Below are positions 1 through 5,975 of a stretch of 9,353 nt of DNA, one piece after another. The position numbers and the translations under genes were made by a program. The notes beneath the pieces are model-generated. The model worked only from the letters and a program-made list of their open reading frames with translations. It had not been told where the DNA came from and ran no database searches. Source of the DNA: Flavobacteriales bacterium UBA1958 (GTDB lineage: Bacteria; Bacteroidota; Bacteroidia; Flavobacteriales_D; Sanyastnellaceae); contig DDEI01000078.1 in assembly GCA_002336675.1 (NCBI GenBank), positions 28,757-38,109 of the forward strand, in the 5' to 3' direction. Position 1 is the stretch's first letter, and every line of letters starts with the position of its first letter.

Positions 1-572
1 GTATATAACGCCATACCAAAAAACAAGGGCACTAGAATAACTGCGATTAATTTTTTCTTAATCACAAATCTTTCTATGACAGGTTTAATAGCTAACTGCT
101 GAATCGGTTTTTGTTTTCCTATTTTTTGAAATAGAAAAATTAAATAAAAAAGTAAAAGAGAAGCAATTAAATCATAGGTAAACTGAAGATCTCCTTTAAT
201 TTCAAACCAATTTTCAGTAAGTTCCAGAGCTGATAAGTCCTTAAATAACTTACGTATGATAATTAACGTTATAATTTCATATTGTTTGGTTATATAAGTG
301 GTAAAAGACTTCGGTAAATAGTAAATTAAGAGATAAACCTCATAAATAAGAATAAATGAAAAGGGCGTGTAAACTGCGGAGATAGGGTTTTTTAGTAATT
401 CCGAGTCTGATGAAAAATCTATGAAACCGAATTTGGTAAAATAGATTATCGCCAAATGAATAAAAAAACTGAATATAGCAACCTTGAGAATGATTTTTTC
501 AATTTTTTCTCGAGTATTCTGAGAAAGAAATTTATCGAAAAGAAATGTCACTATTTTGTTTTTCTGAGTCAT
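1..572 (-). CDS. Multi-pass membrane protein, N-terminal part (runs off left edge)
   Basis: An uninterrupted reading frame of 190 codons starts at the ATG at 572-570 and is still open at base 1, so the C-terminus is missing. The product is strongly hydrophobic. Likely membrane segments lie at residues 29-46, 68-86, 133-148 and 175-190, with a shorter hydrophobic patch at 97-106. The basic N-terminus (about 28 residues) and the Lys/Arg-rich loop around 150-174 suggest cytoplasmic sides. I do not recognise a catalytic motif. From memory, the segment around residues 66-92 (AVYTPFSF, YYLPKSF) resembles uncharacterised conserved membrane proteins of Bacteroidota, but I cannot confirm this. The whole frame was translated codon by codon without a stop, and the amino-acid composition is protein-like. 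It is divergent from the small peptide genes that follow, so it is probably a separate transcription unit. Confidence 0.75.
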   Translation of the reverse strand, partial: MTQKNKIVTFLFDKFLSQNTREKIEKIILKVAIFSFFIHLAIIYFTKFGFIDFSSDSELLKNPISAVYTPFSFILIYEVYLLIYYLPKSFTTYITKQYEIITLIIIRKLFKDLSALELTENWFEIKGDLQFTYDLIASLLLFYLIFLFQKIGKQKPIQQLAIKPVIERFVIKKKLIAVILVPLFFGMALY

Positions 573-904
573 GTCGCCTTGCTTTTGCTTAACCTAATGG
601 CTGAAATGTATTTAAAATGAACTACAGGTTTACAGGAAACCGATTGTTTTTAAATAATCTAACATATCCATTGGAGGGTAATGCAGATGTGAATACTGAA
701 TTTGATATCTTCGAGTGCCTTTTTTTCTGTTATTTATTTGTGTTCTTTCTAGTATTATTCTTCTTGACTTACGAAGTTAATGAATTTTAAATGCCACTGA
801 GTTGGTCGAATAGATGGAAAACTATTCTGTGATTGAAAGGTTATAGATTTTTAATATTCTAAACTTAAATTTGCTAGTAATTCATTAGTAAAAAAATAGG
901 AATA
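573..904. other. AT-rich intergenic region between divergent genes
   Basis: No convincing gene lies here. It must hold the promoters of two divergent units. On the minus strand TACATTTC (610-603) is close to the Bacteroidota -7 element TAnnTTTG and sits about 30 nt ahead of the ATG at 572, but no good -33 element was found. A small hairpin, GGTTT (627-631) and AAACC (637-641), is followed by a T run. No plus-strand gene lies upstream for it to terminate. A 57-codon plus-strand frame at 617-790 ends in a Phe/Leu-rich segment and is probably a by-product of T-rich sequence. Confidence 0.5.
866..873 (+). promoter_or_regulatory. Candidate Bacteroidota -7 promoter element
   Basis: TAAATTTG matches the Bacteroidota primary sigma factor -7 consensus TAnnTTTG exactly and lies 31 nt before the ATG of the small membrane protein gene at 905. 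No clear TTTG -33 element is seen at the expected distance, so this is a weak call. Confidence 0.35.
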
Positions 905-1087
905 ATGCTAAAAAAGCTAACAAAAATAGATATCATAATGCTTTCCGCAGCATTGTTGTGTCTTGTGTTTTCTGAAGTTATGTGGTTTCAAGGAGAAAAA
1001 CAAGGTGCACTTTTTATAGGGTTGTGGGTTCCCTCCATTCTTGGTTTTGCTGTTTATTTGAAGCTTCTAAAAATTGATAACAAATGA
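905..1087 (+). CDS. Small two-helix membrane protein (60 aa)
   Basis: The 60-residue product has a basic start (MLKKLTK), a hydrophobic helix at about residues 9-28, a short polar loop (QGEKQG) at 29-34, a second helix at about 35-55, and a basic tail. It is therefore a small integral membrane protein with a short central loop. The ATG follows an A-rich leader (AAAAAAATAGGAATAATG), and a -7-like element lies 31 nt upstream. Its stop codon overlaps the next start as ATGA, which argues for coupled translation and for both frames being real. The function is unknown to me. The segment GLWVPSILGF looks conserved in similar small Bacteroidota proteins as I remember them, but I cannot name a family. 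A role as an accessory subunit of a membrane complex is only a guess. Confidence 0.7.
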   Translation: MLKKLTKIDIIMLSAALLCLVFSEVMWFQGEKQGALFIGLWVPSILGFAVYLKLLKIDNK

Positions 1088-1179
1088 GTGAATTAGTTCC
1101 ATATCTGGCAGGCGTAGTTTCCATTATGTTTGGCATAGGCTTCTTTTTGGCGCTGCAGGAGTTAAATAAAATGGACTAG
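1084..1179 (+). CDS. Very small single-helix membrane peptide (31 aa), coupled to upstream gene
   Basis: A 32-codon frame starts at the ATG at 1084-1086, which overlaps the preceding TGA stop (1085-1087) as ATGA, and ends at TAG 1177-1179. The peptide begins MSELVPYLAG, has one hydrophobic helix at about residues 5-25, and ends with the charged tail QELNKMD. The size and shape, one helix with a short acidic or amphipathic end, resemble accessory subunits of membrane complexes such as CydX or CcoQ. There is no clear sequence match, and no oxidase genes are in the window. Support comes from the start/stop overlap and from the clean hydrophobic-then-charged pattern. It is short enough that automatic annotation could miss it. 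Confidence 0.55.
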   Translation: MSELVPYLAGVVSIMFGIGFFLALQELNKMD

Positions 1180-1456
1180 CTACAAAATTGCTTGGTTACT
1201 CAATGTTTTCTTAATTTATTTATATCTATATCTCTATCTCTTCAATATCGAGCGATTTAGGCTAACTAGAATATTTCGGTTCATGTCATGAAACAAACTA
1301 CAAACACGAGTTTAATACTAATTTTCTAATTTTTTTTACAGGAAATTACTTTCATTGGAAAACAGAAATGAAGAAACGTATTTATTCGTTTATGAATTTA
1401 GCTTCGTTTAGTTGAATCATTAGTACCCAAGTAGTCAATTATTAAAAAGCAGCCGT
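1180..1456. other. AT-rich intergenic region between convergent genes
   Basis: This stretch separates the 31-aa peptide gene from the 3' end of the DAHP synthase gene. No gene or strong rho-independent terminator is visible for either side. It contains an odd-length perfect palindrome, TTCATGTCATGAA (1280-1292), and two copies of TTCGTTTA (1385-1392 and 1403-1410) spaced 18 nt start to start. Neither has an evident role. Confidence 0.45.
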
Positions 1457-2533
1457 TCATGAATTCATAATCCCCTCTTGATTGTCTATACTTTCATCGT
1501 GCAGCGCTCTGAGGTAATTGGTGATAAAATCTGAGCTGAGCCCATATCTGTCGGCTTTCTTTAAGGACTCAGAAAATATGCGGTTCCACCGTTCATCTTG
1601 GAGTATGGTAATGCCCTTTGTCTTTTTGAATTTCCCTATCTGTTTCACCACCTTCATTCGGTCTGATAGGAGAGAGAATAGTTTCGCGTCTATAGCATCT
1701 ATTTCAGTTCTCCACTGCAGTATAGATTGTTCGAATGCCGGAGTAGTAAAGTTACGTTCACGCAGCACTAGTGAATCTATTAATCCGGCATACACTTCAG
1801 GGACTATTTGTTGCTTAGCATCGCTCCACGCTTCATCTGGCGTAATGTGAGATTCTAACATCAATCCATCGAAGTTTAGGTCCATAGCTTTCTGAGCGAC
1901 GCGCAACAATAGATCCCTTCTTCCACAAATATGACTTGGATCGTTAATCAACGGAATATCTGGTCGCAGTCTTCTCATTTCTATAGGCAATTGCCATAGC
2001 GGATTATTTCTATAGATACTCTGGCTATAATCGGAAAATCCTCTGTGTATACTAGCCAATTGTGTTATACCTGCTTTCTCGAATCGTTCTATTCCACCCA
2101 ACCATAAGGCTATATCCGGATTGATAGGGTTCTTCACCATGATAGGAATATCTACCCCAGTTACAGCATCTGCTATATCCTGAACAGAAAACGGATTCAC
2201 TGTAGTTCTAGCGCCCACCCACAGCACATCTATTCCGTGCTTCATGGCTAGTTCGACATGCTTAGAGTTGGCTACTTCTACACAGGTTTTAAGACCCGTA
2301 ATTTCTTTAGCCTGAGTGAGCCACGGAAGACCTACTTCTCCCACACCTTCGAAAGAATTAGGCCGCGTACGTGGTTTCCAAATCCCAGCCCTAAGCAAGT
2401 CTATTTTTCCAGTAGCTTTTAATCTCACAGCAGTTTCTACCACCTGTTCTTCAGTCTCAGCACTGCAAGGTCCTGCGATTAGAAAGGGAGATTTTTTTTT
2501 AGTAGATGTGAAGTTAATTCGAGATGTGATCAT
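1457..2533 (-). CDS. Bifunctional DAHP synthase (type I-beta) / chorismate mutase (AroQ)
   Basis: A cytoplasmic enzyme with two activities in one 358-residue chain. The N-terminal domain condenses phosphoenolpyruvate and erythrose 4-phosphate to DAHP, the first shikimate pathway step. The C-terminal domain converts chorismate to prephenate. Residues 17-255 form the synthase, with GPCSAE (21-26), RAGIWKPRT (48-56), GART (107-110), VKNP (133-136), HRGF (163-166) and DPSH (198-201). The metal ligands are readable as C23, H201, E227 and D238. The H-E-D spacings of 26 and 11 match type I-beta enzymes. Residues about 266-345 form an AroQ mutase helix bundle, with R275, R292, a Lys in IGKFKK and D313 as likely active-site residues. 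In related C-terminally fused enzymes of Bacteroidota the mutase domain also mediates prephenate inhibition, so feedback control is likely here. The start is 24 nt after the dehydrogenase gene, so the two are probably co-transcribed. Confidence 0.95.
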   Translation of the reverse strand: MITSRINFTSTKKKSPFLIAGPCSAETEEQVVETAVRLKATGKIDLLRAGIWKPRTRPNSFEGVGEVGLPWLTQAKEITGLKTCVEVANSKHVELAMKHGIDVLWVGARTTVNPFSVQDIADAVTGVDIPIMVKNPINPDIALWLGGIERFEKAGITQLASIHRGFSDYSQSIYRNNPLWQLPIEMRRLRPDIPLINDPSHICGRRDLLLRVAQKAMDLNFDGLMLESHITPDEAWSDAKQQIVPEVYAGLIDSLVLRERNFTTPAFEQSILQWRTEIDAIDAKLFSLLSDRMKVVKQIGKFKKTKGITILQDERWNRIFSESLKKADRYGLSSDFITNYLRALHDESIDNQEGIMNS

Positions 2534-2557
2534 ATTTATTATACTGGGAAGGCTTTA

Positions 2558-3739
2558 TTAATAATTATCTGGATGAAAACTCATGTCACCATCTGCTAAG
2601 TGTCTAAGAAGTGGTGAGCATCTGTATCTATCTTCTCTGTATGTTTCATAGAGGTTGTCGAGCATATCTACGCATTCCTCTATGCCTATATCATCTGCCC
2701 ACTGGAGAAGTCCCTTTGGATAGTTCACCCCTTTAGTCATAGCTAAATCTATATCATCTGCAGAAGCGATGTTGAGGTAAAGAGCATCGGCAGCCTCATT
2801 AATCAGCATGATTACTATCCTATCTACGATATAGTGGTGCAGGGATTCACTTAGAACTATTTCTGGTTCCACCGCGCCCTCAGCGTAATCGAAATACCCT
2901 CTTCCAGATTTACGTCCTAACCATCCAGCATCAGAATGTGCTTTTTGAGTAAAGCTAGGTTTATATCTCGGGTCGAAATAGAAAGCAGTAAATATAGATT
3001 CTGTCACAGCATAGTTTACATCATTCCCTATGAAATCCATTAATTGAAAAGGACCCATTTTAAAATCACCCACTTCTCTCATCGCGTGATCTATAGTAGC
3101 TAATCCTATTGGCCCTGCAGGAACTATTCCCTCTTCATAAATTCTTAAAGCTTCACCGTAAAAAGGTCTAGCCACTCTGTTCACTATAAACCCAGGAGTA
3201 TCCTTAGCCATTACGGTCACTTTACCCCAAGAATCTATCAGTTCTTTTGATTTCTGTGTAACTTGAGCTGCGGTTTGCAACGCTGGAATAATCTCCACCA
3301 ATGGCATAAGAGGAGCTGGATTAAAGAAATGAATTCCTATTACTCGCTCAGGTTTATGACAAGCTGCTGCTATGGCACTTATAGATAATGATGAAGTATT
3401 GGTGGCAAGAATACAATCCTCGCCAACTATTTTCTCCAACCATCTAAACACCTCTTTCTTCGACTCAAGTCTCTCCACTATGGCCTCTATTACCAGATTA
3501 CAGTGCTCCAAGTCCTCAGCTTTAGAAGTGAAATGAACATTTTCAAGTATGTTACGGGCCTGTTCCTGAGTGCGCTTTCCCTTGGCTACCAGCTTTTTCA
3601 TTAAAGCCTTGAGCTTGTCAGATGCTTTCCGCAGCGCCTCCTTTCTATTGTCATTTACGTAGATCACGCATCCGTTTTCTGCAGCTACTTGAGCTATTCC
3701 GATACCCATGGCTCCCGAGCCGATTATTCCTATAGTCAT
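2558..3739 (-). CDS. 3-hydroxyacyl-CoA dehydrogenase with two C-terminal domains (PaaH/Hbd-like)
   Basis: An NAD-dependent cytoplasmic enzyme that oxidises a 3-hydroxyacyl-CoA to the 3-oxoacyl-CoA, as in beta-oxidation or phenylacetate breakdown. The 393-residue product begins with a Rossmann fold: GSGAMGIGIAQ at residues 7-17 binds the dinucleotide, and D30 follows strand 2. TNTSS (113-117), H137 in HFFNP, E149 and N187 in TPGFIVNR are the expected catalytic set. A first C-terminal domain spans about 184-285 and ends in GWLGRKSGRGYFDY. A second, shorter copy at about 300-385 contains NEAADAL and MTKGVNYPKGLL. That length is about 100 residues above the Hbd type and fits PaaH-like enzymes. 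The ATG at 3739 is chosen because the fold begins at once (MTIGIIG). A longer frame from a TTG at 3781 adds 14 unconserved residues. The chain length of the substrate cannot be told from sequence. Confidence 0.93.
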   Translation of the reverse strand: MTIGIIGSGAMGIGIAQVAAENGCVIYVNDNRKEALRKASDKLKALMKKLVAKGKRTQEQARNILENVHFTSKAEDLEHCNLVIEAIVERLESKKEVFRWLEKIVGEDCILATNTSSLSISAIAAACHKPERVIGIHFFNPAPLMPLVEIIPALQTAAQVTQKSKELIDSWGKVTVMAKDTPGFIVNRVARPFYGEALRIYEEGIVPAGPIGLATIDHAMREVGDFKMGPFQLMDFIGNDVNYAVTESIFTAFYFDPRYKPSFTQKAHSDAGWLGRKSGRGYFDYAEGAVEPEIVLSESLHHYIVDRIVIMLINEAADALYLNIASADDIDLAMTKGVNYPKGLLQWADDIGIEECVDMLDNLYETYREDRYRCSPLLRHLADGDMSFHPDNY

Positions 3740-3880
3740 GAACAAATTTTTATGCGAAGGTAATTCCTTCTGAGTTTTCAATTCTTAGTTTTAAAGTGAT
3801 TTTTTTAACTTCTGACATTACTGCTTTTGGCATACATTTAGCGGTGCAATTTGTGTGCGATTATTCAAAGTGTAAAAGTC

Positions 3881-4642
3881 ATGAAATTAACCCTCATATT
3901 ATGTTTATTCTCATTTCAGTTCTTATCAGCCAATGGCTCTGTAGCTGCAGATTATGAGCTCACAAAGCTAGAGGAATCTGCACCACCATCACCCTTAGTG
4001 GGCTTCAGTCATGCGCCATTGGATGCTATGCTTAGAAAATATGTGTCAGCCACAGGTAAAGTCGATTATGCCAGTTTTAAAAATGATCCCACTATATCGC
4101 GCTATTTAGGCATGTTGGAAGCTGCCACGCCATCTGCTATGAGTGAAAATGAAGAAAAAGCATTTTGGATTAATGTTTATAACATCCATACGATAAAATT
4201 GATCATTGATAATAAGATGCCTAAAAGCATAAAAGATATAGGATTTCCGTGGGATAAGAAGTTTATAAGAATAGCGGGAAAAACGTATAGCCTTAACCAA
4301 GTAGAAAATGAAATTTTAAGACCTAAGTTTAAAGATGCTAGAGTTCACTTTGCCATTAATTGTGCTTCTATCAGTTGCCCTAAGTTGCACAATTCAGCAT
4401 TTACTGCCTCCAATATTGAAGTTAAATTAGAACAATTAACTCGTGAGTTCGTTAATGATTCAGCTATGAATCAGTTTAGCCCGGGCAGAATTAAAATATC
4501 CAACATTTTTGATTGGTACGGAGAAGACTTTGAGCAGGGTGGAACAGTCATAGATTGGCTTAATCAGTATTCCGACGTTAAGATTGACGGGGGTGTTAAA
4601 ATTGGATATAAGAGTTATAATTGGGGTTTAAATATCCGCTAG
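3881..4642 (+). CDS. Exported DUF547 domain protein
   Basis: A 253-residue secreted or periplasmic protein of the DUF547 family (PF04784), whose biochemical role is not established. Residues 1-22 form a signal peptide, with a basic start, a hydrophobic core and a plausible cleavage after SVA (20-22). The DUF547 core is at about residues 90-220. Its conserved blocks are FWINVYNIHTI (95-105), VHFAINCASISCP (155-167) and ISNIFDWYGEDF (206-217). C161 and C166, together with N101 and H103, are candidate functional residues. The chosen ATG at 3881 starts the signal peptide directly. An upstream TTG at 3851 would add ten residues that spoil the signal. The gene diverges from the dehydrogenase, and a weak TTTTG (3825-3829) plus CAATTTG (3847-3853) pair may form its promoter. 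From memory, DUF547 genes are common close to arsenosugar clusters, so a link to the operon at 5639 is possible but unproven. Confidence 0.88.
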   Translation: MKLTLILCLFSFQFLSANGSVAADYELTKLEESAPPSPLVGFSHAPLDAMLRKYVSATGKVDYASFKNDPTISRYLGMLEAATPSAMSENEEKAFWINVYNIHTIKLIIDNKMPKSIKDIGFPWDKKFIRIAGKTYSLNQVENEILRPKFKDARVHFAINCASISCPKLHNSAFTASNIEVKLEQLTREFVNDSAMNQFSPGRIKISNIFDWYGEDFEQGGTVIDWLNQYSDVKIDGGVKIGYKSYNWGLNIR

Positions 4643-4713
4643 CAGAGCGGTAAAATTATACAAGGCGGGGCTGTTAAACCTGTCCTTTTTGGTTGTTTGT
4701 AAAAAAAAAGAAA

Positions 4714-5421
4714 ATGGAAGAAGCGTTAGATTATAAATATGTACTTCTGCGGAATGCAGATACCGCGACTCGCACTGAGTTTGTTAAGAATACCTATAAA
4801 CATTTAGCAGGAGCGGTTTTAGCTTTTATCGTAGTAGAGACGATTCTACTCAGTATGCCTTGGGCTAATGCTTTAGCTCAAGCTTTAGTAAGTAGCGGAA
4901 CCTCTTGGCTTTTAGTCTTAGGAGGGTTTATGTTTATTACTAATTATGCAGAGAAAATGGCTAGGAAATCTCATGATAGGAGAAAGCAATATCAGGGATT
5001 AGCGTTATATGTAGTAGCCGAGGCTATTATATTCTTACCCCTTATTATGATGGCTATTTCTGCAGGAGGCGGAACAGAATTGATACAGCAGGCAGGACTA
5101 ATCACGCTAGCATTATTTGGAGGGTTAAGTTTAGTGGTGCTTAAAACGGGAAAAGACTTTTCATTCTTAAAAACGGCATTGACAGTAGGAGGGTTTGTAG
5201 CTATGGGCTTAATTTTGGCAGGTGCTATTTTTGGTTTCAACTTAGGGTTAGCATTTTCGGGAGGAATGGTAGTATTAGCTGCGGGTTCTATTCTATATCA
5301 GACCTCCAATATGGTTCATAAGTACTCTACAGATCAGCATGTTGCAGCAGCATTAGGATTGTTTGCCTCGGTAATGTTACTTTTCTGGTATATACTAAGT
5401 ATTTTAATGAACAGGGATTAG
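4714..5421 (+). CDS. Bax inhibitor-1 / YccA family membrane protein
   Basis: A 235-residue integral membrane protein of the Bax inhibitor-1 (TMBIM) family, whose bacterial members include YccA and the calcium-leak channel YetJ. Seven hydrophobic segments are visible at about residues 30-47, 63-78, 95-115, 126-143, 154-173, 178-195 and 208-230. Family-like blocks include KNTYKHLAGA near the start, YQGLALYVVAEAIIFLPL (93-110), TLALFGGLSLVV (131-142), FGFNLGL (173-179) and DQHVAAALGLFAS (207-219). The usual TM6 motif YDT is YQT here (Q196), and the TM7 acidic position is Ser (S219), so the di-aspartyl pH sensor of YetJ appears absent. The ATG at 4714 follows an A-rich leader and fits the family start. 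A TTG at 4693 would add seven residues, mostly lysines. It lies 71 nt after the DUF547 gene. Its substrate is unknown. Confidence 0.9.
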   Translation: MEEALDYKYVLLRNADTATRTEFVKNTYKHLAGAVLAFIVVETILLSMPWANALAQALVSSGTSWLLVLGGFMFITNYAEKMARKSHDRRKQYQGLALYVVAEAIIFLPLIMMAISAGGGTELIQQAGLITLALFGGLSLVVLKTGKDFSFLKTALTVGGFVAMGLILAGAIFGFNLGLAFSGGMVVLAAGSILYQTSNMVHKYSTDQHVAAALGLFASVMLLFWYILSILMNRD

Positions 5422-5422
5422 G

Positions 5423-5435
5423 CGCCTCCTAGGCG
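5423..5435 (+). terminator. Possible terminator hairpin after the BI-1 gene
   Basis: CGCCT and AGGCG form a 5-bp GC-rich stem with a 3-nt loop just 1 nt after the TAG stop at 5419-5421. The following sequence, GCGTTGTTTG, is only moderately T-rich, so termination may be partial. Confidence 0.4.
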
Positions 5436-5638
5436 GCGTTGTTTGAAGAGTTAGTCTCTATTTACATCAAGAGGGAGTGTCAGAAAAGAGGCTGGCTAGT
5501 TTAGCTTTGACCTAAAGGTTCAGAGAAGATGAAGTTAGAGTATGGTGCGCTTTTTGGTCTTGCTCAACTTGAATAATTTACAATCGGCCATTGCTTCCAA
5601 ATAGATAGGCAGGGTTTACTATTAATAATTTAAAAAAA
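5436..5638. promoter_or_regulatory. Leader and probable promoter region of the arsenosugar operon
   Basis: A 203-nt non-coding stretch that must carry the operon promoter. The best candidate is TTTTTG (5551-5556) and TAATTTAC (5574-5581), spaced 17 nt, a partial match to the Bacteroidota TTTG / TAnnTTTG pattern. A weak inverted repeat, AATAG and CTATT, flanks a 14-nt spacer just before the start codon and could be an operator. Neither is strong. No gene for an ArsR-type regulator is in the window. A 15-codon frame at 5529-5576 is probably chance. Confidence 0.3.
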
Positions 5639-5974
5639 ATGAGCGACATCTATTATGATCCTAAGGATCTAAGAAATTTCGGAAAGATTACTGAATGGCA
5701 AAAAGAACTAGGAGAAAAGTTCTTTGATTGGTACGGAGCAGTGTTTGCAGAAGGCGCACTTTCTGCTAGAGAAAAGTCATTAATAGCTATTGCAGTAGCA
5801 CATTCTGAGAGCTGTCCATATTGTATAGATGCCTTCAGTAAAGACGCATTACAACGAGGAATATCTAAGGAAGAAATGATGGAAGCAGTACATGTGGCAG
5901 GAGCCATAAAAAGTGGCGCTACCATGGTGCATAGCGTCCAGATGATGAATAAGGTAAATAAATTAAGTATGTGA
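5639..5974 (+). CDS. Arsenosugar biosynthesis-associated peroxidase-like protein (AhpD/CMD fold)
   Basis: A 111-residue cytoplasmic protein of the carboxymuconolactone decarboxylase/AhpD fold, the subfamily that accompanies ArsS (TIGR04169-type). Its exact job is not established. A thiol-redox role, such as reducing an arsenic or enzyme thiol intermediate, is inferred. The family's redox motif is ESCPYC with C59 and C62, preceded by the helix AREKSLIAIAVAHS (43-56). In some relatives the first Cys is selenocysteine, but here C59 is a plain TGT codon. In AhpD the second Cys is followed four residues later by a proton-relay His. Here that position is F66, so ordinary AhpD peroxidase chemistry is doubtful. 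The ATG follows TTTAAAAAAA. It is the first gene of the operon, and its stop lies 1 nt before the arsS start, which implies tight co-expression. Confidence 0.88.
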   Translation: MSDIYYDPKDLRNFGKITEWQKELGEKFFDWYGAVFAEGALSAREKSLIAIAVAHSESCPYCIDAFSKDALQRGISKEEMMEAVHVAGAIKSGATMVHSVQMMNKVNKLSM

Positions 5975-5975
5975 T

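Noticed and set aside
627..651. Hairpin plus T run resembling a terminator on the plus strand
   Set aside because: No plus-strand gene lies upstream within the window, because the left-edge gene reads the other way. The stem is only 5 bp.
617..790. 57-codon plus-strand frame ending in a Phe/Leu-rich segment
   Set aside because: It lies in T-rich intergenic DNA, where such hydrophobic frames arise easily, and the first half has no recognisable pattern. It was left as intergenic.
1518..1850. Plus-strand open frame inside the DAHP synthase gene
   Set aside because: It is antisense to the well-supported chorismate mutase and synthase coding sequence and has no domain. The same applies to the antisense frames at 2316-2561, 4106-4300, 4992-5240, 5653-6018 and 6188-6403.
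3740..3781. TTG-initiated N-terminal extension of the dehydrogenase
   Set aside because: The 14 extra residues precede the conserved Rossmann strand with no family support, and an ATG sits exactly at MTIGIIG.
5529..5576. 15-codon frame ahead of the arsenosugar operon as a leader peptide
   Set aside because: It has no run of regulatory codons and no attenuator-like alternative hairpins, and its length is within chance expectation.
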